A stretch of 64,000 bases of DNA from Pyrinomonadaceae bacterium (GTDB taxonomy: Bacteria > Acidobacteriota > Blastocatellia > Pyrinomonadales > Pyrinomonadaceae): the NCBI GenBank assembly GCA_019694355.1, contig JAIBCB010000003.1, positions 1 through 64,000 on the forward strand. The letters are read 5' to 3'. Below are positions 1-9,027 of the stretch, piece by piece. Positions within the stretch are counted from its first letter, which is position 1; every line of letters starts with the position of its first letter. Below the pieces are notes generated by a model. It made no database searches. It had not been told where the DNA came from and was given only the letters and a program-made list of their open reading frames with translations. The translations under genes and the position numbers were made by a program.

Positions 1-852
1 GATGATGTCGCCTCGATGATCAAAGGCACATTTCGACGGCGAGCTCTCGCACAACTGATCTCATCTCAGCTTGACGTTGACCGTATGGATTATCTTCTCC
101 GCGACAGCCTGATGACGGGTGCAAAATACGGAGTTTACGACCTCGAGTGGATCGTAAAATCGATCGAGATCGACGAAGAGAATGACCGGATATTCGTTGC
201 GGCACCCGGCATCGCGGCCGTCGAGGATTATCTGCAGGCGAGATACTATATGTTCCGGCAGGTCTATTTTCACCGAACATTGCGAGCAGCCGAATCGGTT
301 CTAAAGAGCCTGCTGCATCGCGCGATCGCTGTGTATTCGGCAGGCGGTGATGTTTGGCATCTGCCCGGCAGTTCGGTTGAGAAAATATTGCAAGGCGAAC
401 GGCTAGACCTCGAAAAACATCTCGAACTCGACGATACAGATGTTGTATTTCACATCAAGCAATGGCGATCCAGCAGCGACGCGATCTTGTCCGACCTTGC
501 AAAACGCTTTTTTGACCGGCAAATATTCAAGGCGTTCGATCTCGATATGAATGAGGCTGAGAAGGCTGTGTTTCTTGGGCAAGCTCGCAGCGTCGTCGAA
601 CGACACGGGTTCGATCCCGAGTATTATCTTGTTGAAGATTCCGCAAAACACGCAGATTATTACTTTTACTCACGCGATACGCACGATCCGAAGAATCTGA
701 TATTCGTTGAGTACGGATATTCGCGTCCTGAGATACGCGAGATCTCCGAGGTAAGTGCTGCGGTCCGCGGACTGCAGGAAGGTTACCGCGCTCAGCGTGT
801 CTGTTTTCCGGCCGAATTGCGGACCGAGATCGAGGCTCTTTATCGACCCTGA
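1..852 (+). CDS. HD-domain phosphohydrolase (5' end outside window)
   Basis: The reading frame is open to the left edge, so this is the C-terminal part of a longer gene. The visible text contains a run S-Q-L-D-V-D-R-M-D-Y-L-L-R-D, followed by G-A-K-Y-G and D-L-E-W. This is characteristic of the COG1078 branch of HD-superfamily phosphohydrolases, which resemble dNTP triphosphohydrolases. The HD metal-binding histidines would lie upstream of the window. The family is cytoplasmic and hydrolyses nucleotide phosphates; the substrate here is unknown. The next gene begins 3 bases after the stop, suggesting co-transcription. Confidence 0.8.
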   Translation, partial: DDVASMIKGTFRRRALAQLISSQLDVDRMDYLLRDSLMTGAKYGVYDLEWIVKSIEIDEENDRIFVAAPGIAAVEDYLQARYYMFRQVYFHRTLRAAESVLKSLLHRAIAVYSAGGDVWHLPGSSVEKILQGERLDLEKHLELDDTDVVFHIKQWRSSSDAILSDLAKRFFDRQIFKAFDLDMNEAEKAVFLGQARSVVERHGFDPEYYLVEDSAKHADYYFYSRDTHDPKNLIFVEYGYSRPEIREISEVSAAVRGLQEGYRAQRVCFPAELRTEIEALYRP

Positions 853-855
853 ACG

Positions 856-1686
856 ATGCAAAGACCGGCAATTTTCGCAGTTCTCTTTGTATTGATCTTC
901 GCTTTCGCGACAGATGCAAAAAGTCTTGCAACGGTTGCGATCGGCGACAGCACCGCGAACGAATATTCCACCAAGCTGCGTGCAAATCTGAGCGGTCAGT
1001 TCACCTTGCTCGATGAAGATCTCGCTTCTTCGGCATTTGCATCATTCAAATTCGCAACTCCGACCAACCTGACCGTTGACCAGGCCGCCGCCGCAGGTTC
1101 CGCGATCGGCTGCGACTTTTTTGTCATCATCGACGCCGGCATAAACCGCCGAAGTTCATTTACAAAGCCTGTCTATTTCGAAGCGTACGCTTCTCTGTTT
1201 GTCGTCGAGACACGCACCGGACGGCTGCTTCGATGGCTCCATCCTCGTATCGAAGCACCGACCGAGGCCGAGGCTTTGCCGCAGCTTTTGCAGACAGCGG
1301 GTGAGATGGCAGCTACTATCGCAGCTAGTTTGAGCAACGTTGATCCGGTAGAAGACGATAACAAGTCGGCCATCGAAACATTGCCCGACACGCCGGAAAA
1401 AGGCCTGCAGCCGCCGATTCCGTATCGCCGGATCAAGCCGCTTTATACCGAGGCCGCCGAACGGCTCGGCGTTGCCGCAACTGTTGAGATACTTGTTGAT
1501 ATCGACGCGGAAGGAAAGATCCTGCGAACGAAGATCGTTCGCTGGGCGGGATTTGATCTTGAAGCCGCGGTCGAGGATGCTGTCCGCAAGATGAATTGGC
1601 GTCCGGCATATCGCAACAACAGGCCCGTGGCGATGCGCGTGCTGCTCCGCTATAACTTCAAGCGGCTTGAACCGCCGCCGAATTAA
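856..1686 (+). CDS. TonB C-terminal-domain secreted protein
   Basis: A 276-residue protein with an N-terminal hydrophobic signal peptide (about residues 3-21, ending near A-T-D-A). Its last ~90 residues look like a TonB C-terminal domain: P-P-I-P near residue 179, V-E-I-L-V-D-I-D-A-E-G-K, then A-V-E-D-A-V-R-K-M-N-W-R-P-A. The middle (residues 30-150) is a beta-rich region I cannot assign. In the family such domains contact TonB boxes or act in envelope proteins without energising function. It has no proline-rich spanning region and no retained N-terminal anchor, so it is probably a periplasmic TonB-like protein rather than a true energy transducer. Confidence 0.7.
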   Translation: MQRPAIFAVLFVLIFAFATDAKSLATVAIGDSTANEYSTKLRANLSGQFTLLDEDLASSAFASFKFATPTNLTVDQAAAAGSAIGCDFFVIIDAGINRRSSFTKPVYFEAYASLFVVETRTGRLLRWLHPRIEAPTEAEALPQLLQTAGEMAATIAASLSNVDPVEDDNKSAIETLPDTPEKGLQPPIPYRRIKPLYTEAAERLGVAATVEILVDIDAEGKILRTKIVRWAGFDLEAAVEDAVRKMNWRPAYRNNRPVAMRVLLRYNFKRLEPPPN

Positions 1687-1754
1687 ACTTTTGTCGCCAT
1701 TTAACGTAGAATCATTTTTTCGCCATAAAAACTAAATTCTTTCCAGGAGAGCTT

Positions 1755-3776
1755 ATGCGTTCAACTCTTAAACGTTATTTTGTCGCTCTGTTCGTCTTCG
1801 CGACTCTTACTTCGAGTGCGCTGGGACAGACAGCGTTCGATATCTCGCGTATGGATCGTAATGCCGATGCATGCGAAGACTTTTTCCAGTTCGCGAACGG
1901 AACTTGGGTCAAGAAGACCGAAGTGCCGCCGTCGCAGGCTCGTTGGGGAACATTCAATATTCTCGGCGACCGCAACCGCGACATCCTGCATGACATTCTT
2001 GATAGGGCCGCCGCAGCAAAGAATGCGAAGAAGGGCAGCGATGTTCAGCTTATCGGCGATTACTACGCAGCCTGTATGGACGAGAACGCGATCGAAGCAA
2101 ACGGCATCAAGCCGATCGAACCTGTCCTCGAACAGATCGAGAAACTAAGAACGCAAGATGACGTCGTACGCGAGATCGCCGATCTTCACAACGATGGTTT
2201 CCCGGCGCTGTTCAGATTTGGCGGCGGACGCGATGCGAAGGATTCGAACTCGGTGATCGTAAGCTCAGGACAGGGCGGCCTTTCGCTCCCGAACAAGGAT
2301 TACTACACGAAAGATGACGCAAAGATGGTCGAAACTCGCCAGAAATTCGTCGAGTATATGACCAAGGTCTTTGATATGTCCGGCGACACTCCCGCCGAAG
2401 CAAAGGCTCATGCTGAGACCGTTATGGCGATCCAGATGCGGCTTGCGAACGCATCAAAGGCACCGGTCGAAATGCGTGATCCGGACAAGAACTACAACAA
2501 GATCAAGCTCTCCGATGCTCAGGCGATCATCCCGAATCTTCCGCTCAAGGACTATTTGAAGCGCCGCGGCATTCCGGTTCCGGAAACGCTGAACTTCGGC
2601 CAGCCGGACTTCTTCAAGGAATTGAACACGATGCTCAAGGACGTGCCTGTCGATCAGTGGAAAACATACTTCCGCTTTATGGTGCTCGATTCGTCCGCAA
2701 GCTACCTTCCAAAAGCGATCGCAGATGCAAGCTTTGATTTTCACGGTAAGTATCTCTCCGGCACAAAGGAGCAGGAGCCGCGTTGGAAACGCTGCGTTTC
2801 CGCGACGGATCGCACGCTCGGTGAAGCCCTCGGTGCCGAATACGTAAAGACCGAGTTCACGCCCGAGGCAAAGGCGAGAATGAATCAGCTCATCGACAAC
2901 CTTTTTGTTGCGATGAAGAGCCACATAAACTCTCTTGATTGGATGAGCCCCGCGACAAAGGAAAAGGCTCTCGGCAAGCTCGCGACCTATAAGCGGAAGA
3001 TCGGCTACAACGAACATCCGCGAGGCTACAAAGGCTTGACGATCGACCGTTCGTCTTACGCAGGAAATGTCCTTCGTTCACGAGCTTTCGAGATCAAGCG
3101 GAACATTGCTGACATCGGCAAGCCGGCGGACAAGACACGCTGGTTCTTCTCGCCGCCGACAGTGAACGCCTCGTATTCGGGGACGAATAACGAGATCACT
3201 TTCCCGGCCGGAATTCTCCAGCCGCCTTTCTTCAATTTCAAGGCGGACGACGCCATCAACTATGGTGCGATCGGCGCGGTGATCGGCCACGAGATCACGC
3301 ACGGATTCGATGATTCGGGCAGCAAGTTCGACGCACAAGGCAACCTCGCATCCTGGTGGCTGCCGGAAGACCGCAAGAAATTTGAAGAGCGCGCCGCGTG
3401 TGTTGTGAATCAGTTCAATGGCTACGAGGTCCAGCCCGGACTGCACATCAACGGCAACCTTACGCTTGGCGAGAATATCGGTGATCTCGGCGGCCTTGCG
3501 ATCGCATACACCGCACTTGTCGATGCCCTAAAGGGTAAGAAGATCGAGAATATCGACGGCTTTACGCCCGAGCAGCGTTTCTTCCTCGGATGGGCGCAGG
3601 TTTGGGCCGCAAAGGCGACGCCTGAATTCGAACGCCGCCAGGTCTTGACCGATCCGCACTCTGCGGCAAAATGGCGAGTCAATGGCCCGCTTTCGAATAT
3701 GCCTGAGTTCGCCCAGGCCTTCGGCTGCAAACAAGGCCAAGCGATGGTTAGAAAGGACGCCTGCCTGATCTGGTAG
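1755..3776 (+). CDS. M13 family zinc endopeptidase (neprilysin/PepO-like)
   Basis: A 673-residue protein, normal length for the family, with a signal peptide (first ~24 residues ending S-A-L-G-Q). The zinc motif HEITH lies at residues 512-516. The third ligand is E573 in G-E-N-I-G-D. The substrate-binding V-N-A-S-Y and F-P-A-G-I-L-Q-P-P-F-F segments precede the zinc site, and the protein ends C-L-I-W, the typical M13 Cys-x-x-Trp terminus. M13 enzymes cleave small peptides on the amino side of hydrophobic residues, and this one should act outside the inner membrane. The start is supported by a ribosome site AGGAGAG just upstream. A strong terminator follows. Confidence 0.95.
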   Translation: MRSTLKRYFVALFVFATLTSSALGQTAFDISRMDRNADACEDFFQFANGTWVKKTEVPPSQARWGTFNILGDRNRDILHDILDRAAAAKNAKKGSDVQLIGDYYAACMDENAIEANGIKPIEPVLEQIEKLRTQDDVVREIADLHNDGFPALFRFGGGRDAKDSNSVIVSSGQGGLSLPNKDYYTKDDAKMVETRQKFVEYMTKVFDMSGDTPAEAKAHAETVMAIQMRLANASKAPVEMRDPDKNYNKIKLSDAQAIIPNLPLKDYLKRRGIPVPETLNFGQPDFFKELNTMLKDVPVDQWKTYFRFMVLDSSASYLPKAIADASFDFHGKYLSGTKEQEPRWKRCVSATDRTLGEALGAEYVKTEFTPEAKARMNQLIDNLFVAMKSHINSLDWMSPATKEKALGKLATYKRKIGYNEHPRGYKGLTIDRSSYAGNVLRSRAFEIKRNIADIGKPADKTRWFFSPPTVNASYSGTNNEITFPAGILQPPFFNFKADDAINYGAIGAVIGHEITHGFDDSGSKFDAQGNLASWWLPEDRKKFEERAACVVNQFNGYEVQPGLHINGNLTLGENIGDLGGLAIAYTALVDALKGKKIENIDGFTPEQRFFLGWAQVWAAKATPEFERRQVLTDPHSAAKWRVNGPLSNMPEFAQAFGCKQGQAMVRKDACLIW

Positions 3777-3800
3777 ATCTTGCCTCGTATCGAAAAGCAC

Positions 3801-3843
3801 GAAGCTGCCCTGAGCGATTGCGCTCTCGGCAGCTTCCTTTTTT
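3801..3843 (+). terminator. Rho-independent terminator after the M13 peptidase
   Basis: A perfect 9-bp outer stem (GAAGCTGCC / GGCAGCTTC) with a further GAGC/GCTC inner pairing is followed directly by CTTTTTT. It ends the M13 peptidase unit and separates it from serS. Confidence 0.9.
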
Positions 3844-3923
3844 AGCACACGACACAGTTTCAACTGCCTGCGGTTTGCAGATACGTAGAGAAGCCCGATA
3901 ATTGTGTTACAAAGATATCAACG

Positions 3924-5213
3924 ATGCTTGACCCAAATTACGTAAGAGAAAACCTTGAAGCAGTCCGAGCTGCATTGGCGGCTCGGAATTTTCCGCCCGC
4001 TGTACTCGACCATTTTGCCGAGCTTGATGCCGAACGTCGTCGCGTCAACAGCGAGGCTGACGATGTCAATCACGAACGGAACAACGCAAGCAAAGAGATC
4101 GGCGCTCTCATGCAGGCCGGGAAAACTGCCGAAGCTGACGCAAAAAAAGCAGAAGTGGCAGGCCTGAAGGGCCGCCAAGCGGAGCTCGAAAAGCAACGCG
4201 ATGAAGCCGACGTCGCGATGCGTGAACTCCTCTCAGGCCTGCCGAATCTGCCCGCCGCGGACGTTCCGGTCGGTCCGGATGAATCGGCAAATGTCGAGGT
4301 ACGCCGCTGGGGAACGCCGCGTGAATTTGACTTCGAAGTAAAGGACCACGTCGATCTCGGCACCGAACTCGGCATCCTTGACCTCGAACGCGCGGCGAAG
4401 GTTGCGGGTTCGCGTTTTGCGATCCTCAGCGGCCAGGGCGCAAAGCTTGAACGGGCCTTGGTCAGCTTTATGCTCGATGTGCATACCGGCGAACATGGCT
4501 ACACCGAAACTCAGCCACCGCTGATCGTTAATCGTGAGACGCTTTTCGGCACCGGGCAACTGCCAAAGTTCGAGGAAGATCTATTCACGCTTACCGATGA
4601 TCGCGGATTTTCGCTCATACCGACGGCCGAGGTGCCCGTTACGAATTACCATCGAGACGAGATCGTCGAGGCCGCCAGCCTTCCTATGAAGTTCGTTGCG
4701 TTCACGCCGTGTTTTCGCAGCGAAGCGGGCAGCTATGGCCGCGACACCCGCGGGCTCATACGCCAGCATCAATTTGAGAAGGTCGAACTCGTCAAGATTT
4801 GCCTTCCCGAAGAGAGCGAGAAAGAGCACGAAGAACTAACCGCAAATGCCGAGAAGATCTTGCAGCTCCTCGAATTGCCATATCGGACGATCGTGCTTTC
4901 TACGGGCGATATGGGCTTCTCGGCTCGTAAGACCTATGACATCGAGGTCTGGCTGCCTTCGCAGCAAACTTACCGAGAAATTTCGAGCTGCTCTAATTGC
5001 GGCGATTTCCAGGCCCGTCGGATGGGTACGCGAGTCCGACGTGCGGGAGGTTCTAAGCCTGAATTCGTCCACACGTTGAACGGTAGCGGCCTCGCCGTCG
5101 GGCGAACATGGATCGCCGTACTCGAAAACTACCAACAAGCGGACGGCAGCGTGACCGTACCCGAAGTTCTGAAGCCGTATATGAATGGCATCGAGCGGAT
5201 CTCAAAAGCCTAG
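3924..5213 (+). CDS. serS: Seryl-tRNA synthetase
   Basis: A 429-residue class II synthetase that charges tRNA-Ser with serine in the cytoplasm. The N-terminal third (residues ~28-100) is the charged, Ala/Glu-rich antiparallel coiled-coil arm that grips the tRNA long variable arm. Motif 2 is P-C-F-R-S-E-A-G starting at residue 262, with the ATP-binding Arg and Glu. Motif 3 is [10 protein letters not shown] near the C-terminus. Length and start ([10 protein letters not shown]) match the family. It stands alone between the upstream terminator and the mazEF promoter. Confidence 0.97.
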   Translation: MLDPNYVRENLEAVRAALAARNFPPAVLDHFAELDAERRRVNSEADDVNHERNNASKEIGALMQAGKTAEADAKKAEVAGLKGRQAELEKQRDEADVAMRELLSGLPNLPAADVPVGPDESANVEVRRWGTPREFDFEVKDHVDLGTELGILDLERAAKVAGSRFAILSGQGAKLERALVSFMLDVHTGEHGYTETQPPLIVNRETLFGTGQLPKFEEDLFTLTDDRGFSLIPTAEVPVTNYHRDEIVEAASLPMKFVAFTPCFRSEAGSYGRDTRGLIRQHQFEKVELVKICLPEESEKEHEELTANAEKILQLLELPYRTIVLSTGDMGFSARKTYDIEVWLPSQQTYREISSCSNCGDFQARRMGTRVRRAGGSKPEFVHTLNGSGLAVGRTWIAVLENYQQADGSVTVPEVLKPYMNGIERISKA

Positions 5214-5235
5214 CAAAAAACAGGCATCCATAAAG

Positions 5236-5271
5236 TTGACCTCTAGCCAATCCGTAATTACGATGTAATTA
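5236..5271 (+). promoter_or_regulatory. mazEF promoter with operator overlapping the -10 box
   Basis: A -35 TTGACC (5236-5241) and a -10 TACGAT (5259-5264) are 17 bases apart. Only six bases separate the -10 from the antitoxin ATG at 5271, so transcription should start at or next to the A of the start codon. A perfect inverted repeat, TAATTAC (5255-5261) and GTAATTA (5265-5271) around GAT, covers the -10 and start site. This is the expected place for autorepression by the MazE-type antitoxin. Confidence 0.6.
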
Positions 5272-5516
5272 TGCGTGCTCATATTATTCAGATCGGAAAC
5301 TCACAAGGCATCCGCCTGCCGAAGGCCTTGCTCGAACAGAGCGGCATTTCCGGGGATGTCGAACTTGAGATCCACCAAGGCGGCATTCTCATCAGGAACG
5401 CAGCGATGCCGAGGAGCGGTTGGGACGAAGCCTTCAAAGCAATGGCCGAGAACGACGCCGAAGACGGTTTCGAGAGCCTTCCAAATCAGTTCGAGAAGAA
5501 GGAGTGGCAATGGTAG
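5271..5516 (+). CDS. mazE: AbrB/MazE-type antitoxin
   Basis: An 81-residue protein with an N-terminal swapped-hairpin DNA-binding domain typical of MazE (I-I-Q-I-G-N-S-Q-G-I-R-L-P, then a short beta hairpin D-V-E-L-E-I and G-I-L-I-R). It has an acidic, probably disordered C-terminal tail (residues ~50-81) that would bind and block the toxin. The ATG has no ribosome site and is predicted to be the 5' end of the mRNA. It overlaps the toxin gene by 7 bases, the usual translational coupling. By analogy it represses its own promoter through the inverted repeat at 5255-5271. Confidence 0.88.
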   Translation: MRAHIIQIGNSQGIRLPKALLEQSGISGDVELEIHQGGILIRNAAMPRSGWDEAFKAMAENDAEDGFESLPNQFEKKEWQW

Positions 5517-5830
5517 AGCGGTTTGATATCTTCCTCTTGAATCTCGATGAGGAGGTCACAAAAGAGGCGAAGAACACACGTCCTTGTGTCGTGATCTCGC
5601 CCGACGAGATGAATCGTCATCTAAATTCGGTCATCATCGCACCGATCTCCGCAAGTACTGAACGTTACCCAACTAGAGTTGCGGTCAATGTCCTGAATTC
5701 GGAACGCTCGCTCGTCCTTGACCAACTAAGAACTGTCGATAAAGAACGCCTCGTAAAACGCATCGGCTCCATCGGAAAGAGCGAAAGAAAAGCGACGATC
5801 GAACGCTTGCAGGAGTTGTTTGCCGAATAA
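5510..5830 (+). CDS. mazF: MazF/PemK-type mRNA interferase toxin
   Basis: A 106-residue toxin. I chose the ATG at 5510, which overlaps the antitoxin stop, rather than a longer reading-frame start inside mazE, because the family begins with this type of sequence (V-E-R-F-D-I-F-L-L-N-L-D). Recognisable MazF text includes R-P-C-V-V-I-S-P-D-E-M-N, I-I-A-P-I-S and L-D-Q-L-R-T-V-D-K-E-R-L. MazF toxins are ribosome-independent endoribonucleases that cut mRNA at short sites; the cut site here is unknown. The next gene starts within the end of this one. Confidence 0.9.
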   Translation: MVERFDIFLLNLDEEVTKEAKNTRPCVVISPDEMNRHLNSVIIAPISASTERYPTRVAVNVLNSERSLVLDQLRTVDKERLVKRIGSIGKSERKATIERLQELFAE

Positions 5831-6293
5831 GGTCTCGAAGATCATTTCCGGCGGACAGACGGGCGCAGACCGTGCGGCCCTAGACTGGGCAATAGACCAC
5901 AACTTCGCATACGGCGGCTTCGTTCCCCTCGGACGCTGGGCGGAAGACGGCAGAATCCCTGCTGGATATAAGAACCTGATCGAACTCGACTCCGACGATC
6001 TGGCGGCGCGTACCGAGAGAAATGTGATCGAGGCGGACGCGACGCTCATCGTCGCTCTCGGCAAACTTACAGGCGGTTCGCTATTTACCTGGAAAGTCGC
6101 GGGAAAGCATCGTCGGCCGGTCCTCGTTGCGGAACTTAATCGGTTCTCAATGGAAAACGCGGCTGACAAGGCTCGTGAATGGCTTAAGCTTGCGGGCGCC
6201 GCAACGTTGAACGTCGCCGGCCCGCGAGCATCAAAAGAGCCCGACATCTACGACAAGACTTACCAATTGCTAAGCCTCATTTTCGGAGAATGA
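5820..6293 (+). CDS. SLOG-fold / putative molybdenum-cofactor carrier protein
   Basis: A 157-residue protein beginning with the nucleotide-binding text S-G-G-Q-T-G-A-D-R-A-A-L-D, followed by G-G-F-V-P and W-A-E-D-G. This is the signature of the putative molybdenum carrier family (Rossmann-like, related to LOG/YpsA proteins). These are small cytoplasmic proteins thought to bind a nucleotide-like ligand. The only usable start is a TTG at 5820 that overlaps the end of mazF by 11 bases, so translation is probably coupled to the toxin. Co-transcription with a toxin-antitoxin pair is unusual; SLOG-fold proteins also occur as nucleotide sensors in defence operons. Confidence 0.75.
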   Translation: MPNKVSKIISGGQTGADRAALDWAIDHNFAYGGFVPLGRWAEDGRIPAGYKNLIELDSDDLAARTERNVIEADATLIVALGKLTGGSLFTWKVAGKHRRPVLVAELNRFSMENAADKAREWLKLAGAATLNVAGPRASKEPDIYDKTYQLLSLIFGE

Positions 6294-6329
6294 ATCTGTT
6301 GCGTGATTACTATGTATCTACGTTGATGG

Positions 6330-7130
6330 TCATCTTACCTTGGCGGCGTTCCACAAAGCGTCCATTTCCTCTAGGGTAGCGTCATCGAGGTCTTTGCCGC
6401 TCGCTTTTATCTCTTTCTCAACGAATCCAAACCGTCGGCGAAACTTGCGGTTCGTCTGTTTCAAGGCGGTTTCGGGTTCAACGCCAAGCCTTCGTGCAAG
6501 ATTTGCGACCACAAAGAGTAGATCGCCTATTTCTTCGGCCGCATTCTCGTCGTCTTTTGTGCGGATCGCCTCACGTAGCTCACTGACCTCTTCATCGAGC
6601 TTTGCGAAGATATCATCAACTTCTTTCCAATCAAAGCCTTTTTTGGCGGCCTTTGAAGTAAGCTTCAGAGCTTCGATGAGTGCGGGAAAATGCACCGGCA
6701 CATCATCGAGCAGAGAGTCCTTCACCTTCTCGCCTTTGCCCGAAGCGGCGCGTTCATCGGCCTTGAGTTTGTCCCAATTATCGAGAACGTCCTGCGCGCG
6801 GGCGAGTTTTGCGTCGCCAAAAACGTGCGGATGACGAAGCACCAGCTTTTGCGTAACGCCTCCGACAACTTCGTCGATCGTGAATTCCTCGCGTTCCTTC
6901 CCGATGGTTGAGTGAAAGATGACCTGCAGAAGCAGGTCTCCCAATTCCTCACGCAGTTCCTCGATCTTTCCTGTTTCTTCGGCAGCCTGTATCGCATCAA
7001 AGGTCTCGTAGGCTTCCTCCAAAAGATAACGTGCGAGCGAGCCATAGGTTTGCTCGCGATCCCACGGACAGCCGCCCGGCGCGCGAAGCCGCTCCATCAC
7101 GGCGACAAGTTCATCAAAGGTTTTTGACAT
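6330..7130 (-). CDS. mazG: Nucleoside triphosphate pyrophosphohydrolase MazG
   Basis: A 266-residue protein from the ATG at 7130 (a TTG three codons upstream is the alternative). It has two all-alpha MazG domains. The first has G-G-C-P-W-D, L-L-E-E-A-Y-E and the metal-binding E-E-L-R-E-E-L-G-D-L-L-L-Q; the second repeats this as E-E-V-S-E-L-R-E-A and E-E-I-G-D-L-L-F. MazG converts NTPs and dNTPs to monophosphates plus pyrophosphate, clearing aberrant nucleotides and, in E. coli, lowering (p)ppGpp. It converges on the mazEF operon but is not part of it. The two-domain length is canonical. Confidence 0.95.
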   Translation of the reverse strand: MSKTFDELVAVMERLRAPGGCPWDREQTYGSLARYLLEEAYETFDAIQAAEETGKIEELREELGDLLLQVIFHSTIGKEREEFTIDEVVGGVTQKLVLRHPHVFGDAKLARAQDVLDNWDKLKADERAASGKGEKVKDSLLDDVPVHFPALIEALKLTSKAAKKGFDWKEVDDIFAKLDEEVSELREAIRTKDDENAAEEIGDLLFVVANLARRLGVEPETALKQTNRKFRRRFGFVEKEIKASGKDLDDATLEEMDALWNAAKVR

Positions 7131-7243
7131 CGTTATCAATAATTAGAGAACAGAACGCCCTCGAAAGTCCATCTTGCCCCGCCTGTCCTTAGAAAACTGT
7201 GTCGGTCAAATGGTAAAATATAGAAAATTTGGTATTGAAGATT

Positions 7244-7816
7244 ATGATCGGACACGACGACGAAAACGAGAAAGTCCATTTTAAGGTTGCGGATCGGCGA
7301 AAATTCAACGCCGATGGAACTCTTCGGGAAGGCGTTGTCCTTGAACCTGCGCCGGAGCCAAAAGCGAAGCCGGCCGAATCAGAACCGTCCGCAGCGAACG
7401 AGCCTTTGAGCGCTCACGCCAATGAAGAGCTGCCTGTCGAAGCATCTTCCGCCGACGATGCAGCTGAAGCGTTTGACGAAGGCGAAGACATCCCGGGAGC
7501 CGAAGACCCAGCGAGCTTTGTGAATTTTCTCTCGACGGTCGCTACCAACGCGGCCGCCGCTCTCGGTGCGATGCCGCATCCTGCGACGGGAAAACGAAGC
7601 CTCGACCTTGAATCCGCAAAATATTGGCTCGACATCATCGGTATGCTCCGCGACAAGACGAAGGGAAATCTCCATCCGCAGGAATCACGTCTGATCGAGA
7701 GCCTGCTCGCAGATCTGCGTATGCAGTACGTCCATCTCGTGCGCGCAACTGAAGAAAAGCTTAAGGCTCAGGCAGCCGCAAAATTCTCTGGCGACGACAT
7801 TTTGGGCAAGAAGTAG
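7244..7816 (+). CDS. DUF1844 domain protein
   Basis: A 190-residue protein from the ATG at 7244; an in-frame TTG at 7229 is less likely. The first ~95 residues are acidic, Ala/Pro/Glu-rich and look disordered. The C-terminal ~90 residues carry the DUF1844 signature: F-V-N-F-L-S-T-V-A-T, A-L-G, A-K-Y-W-L-D-I-I-G-M-L, K-T-K-G-N-L and E-S-L-L-A-D-L-R. The function of the domain is not established. It is frequent in Acidobacteriota and relatives, where it often sits near tRNA-modification or metallo-hydrolase genes, as it does here 49 bases before the MBL-fold gene. Confidence 0.85.
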   Translation: MIGHDDENEKVHFKVADRRKFNADGTLREGVVLEPAPEPKAKPAESEPSAANEPLSAHANEELPVEASSADDAAEAFDEGEDIPGAEDPASFVNFLSTVATNAAAALGAMPHPATGKRSLDLESAKYWLDIIGMLRDKTKGNLHPQESRLIESLLADLRMQYVHLVRATEEKLKAQAAAKFSGDDILGKK

Positions 7817-7865
7817 TCTGCGATAACGGTCGTAACTCGAGTGAACACGGCCTGCCGAACTCAGT

Positions 7866-8630
7866 ATGAAACTCACGTTCCTCGGAACCGGCACCTCGAC
7901 CGGCGTACCTTCCATCGGGTGCGATTGCGAGACGTGTCGTTCGGAGGATCCGAAAGATAAGAGGCTACGCGTTTCCGTATTGATCGAGCACGCCGGGAGA
8001 GCAGTTCTCGTCGATACGTCCTCAGACTTTCGCCAGCAAGCGCTTAGGGCAGGCATCGATTTTCTTGATGCAGTTCTTATTACCCATTGCCACGTCGATC
8101 ACGTTTTCGGGCTCGACGACATTCGGCCGCTGAATTTCAGATACGGTGCGATGCCGATCTTTGCGAATGCCGTTGCGTGGATCGACCTTCGCCGGATCTT
8201 TCAGTACATCTTCGAGCCGTCGCATTTTGGCGGCGGCCTTCCGCAGCTCATCCCACATACGGTTTTTCCAAAAGCATCCTTCAACATCGGCGCAGATCTT
8301 TTGATCACACCGATCGAGGTCATACACGGAAAGCTTCCCGTTATCGCGTATCGCTTTAATGACTTTGCATACGCAACAGACCTCAAGCAGATACCACCCG
8401 AGTCGATGGACGCGTTACGCGACCTTGATGTGCTCGTTTTGGACTGCGTCAGGATAAAGCCGCACGGAACGCACCTTTGCCTTGAAGAAGCTCTTGCGAT
8501 CATCGCCGATCTAAAGCCAAAACGTGCCTATCTCACACATCTGAATCACGATATCCTGCACGAACGTGACTCTTCTCTGCTGCCGGAGAATGTCGAGTTT
8601 GCGTATGACGGCCTTGTGGTCACGGCTTAG
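7866..8630 (+). CDS. MBL-fold metallo-hydrolase (PhnP-like)
   Basis: A 254-residue protein with F-L-G-T-G-T-S-T-G-V-P at the N-terminus, a paired-Cys zinc segment C-D-C-E-T-C, and the catalytic metal motif H-C-H-V-D-H followed by G-L-D-D. A late I-T-P-I-E-V-I-H-G and L-T-H-L-N-H-D complete the binuclear site. The arrangement matches the PhnP/RNase Z-like branch, which hydrolyses phosphodiesters including cyclic nucleotides. Substrate cannot be predicted further. Its last 11 bases overlap the convergent membrane-protein gene. Confidence 0.88.
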   Translation: MKLTFLGTGTSTGVPSIGCDCETCRSEDPKDKRLRVSVLIEHAGRAVLVDTSSDFRQQALRAGIDFLDAVLITHCHVDHVFGLDDIRPLNFRYGAMPIFANAVAWIDLRRIFQYIFEPSHFGGGLPQLIPHTVFPKASFNIGADLLITPIEVIHGKLPVIAYRFNDFAYATDLKQIPPESMDALRDLDVLVLDCVRIKPHGTHLCLEEALAIIADLKPKRAYLTHLNHDILHERDSSLLPENVEFAYDGLVVTA

Positions 8631-9015
8631 AACGGGCCTTGGCCTTTGCGGCTAGGAGAGGAGCAAAGAAGGTCAGAAGGAGCACAAGCGGCCAGAGATT
8701 CCCGTCTCGAAAAGAATATGCCGAAAGGATCTCGTCCAAACTCAAGCCACGCGAAAGGCCGAATGAGAACTCGAACGAAAGCGTGAGGGCGAGCCAAAGA
8801 AAGCCGACAAGTAACTGCTGTTTCGGGCTGTCAGAAGCGATCCAGGATATCGAAACGTACGCTATCGCAAAGATCATGCAGCAAAGGATAATGCCGCTTA
8901 CGATAAATCCGGTCTGCATTCCGAATGACGGAAACAAAACGGCCTCGCGCAGCACTCCATTTAGGATCGCGAGCACCAATATTACGGCCCAAATGATCGT
9001 TGCTCGAATAAGCAT
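8620..9015 (-). CDS. Small four-helix membrane protein, unknown
   Basis: A 131-residue protein with four strongly hydrophobic segments (about residues 4-24, 35-57, 69-89 and 108-124) and short charged loops. I recognise no family signature. It lies 12 bases downstream of the isoprenylcysteine-methyltransferase-like gene, so the two are probably co-transcribed. It ends with a basic tail K-A-K-A-R-S-K-P, predicting a cytoplasmic C-terminus by the positive-inside rule. Confidence 0.65.
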   Translation of the reverse strand: MLIRATIIWAVILVLAILNGVLREAVLFPSFGMQTGFIVSGIILCCMIFAIAYVSISWIASDSPKQQLLVGFLWLALTLSFEFSFGLSRGLSLDEILSAYSFRDGNLWPLVLLLTFFAPLLAAKAKARSKP

Positions 9016-9027
9016 TCGTTCTGCACC

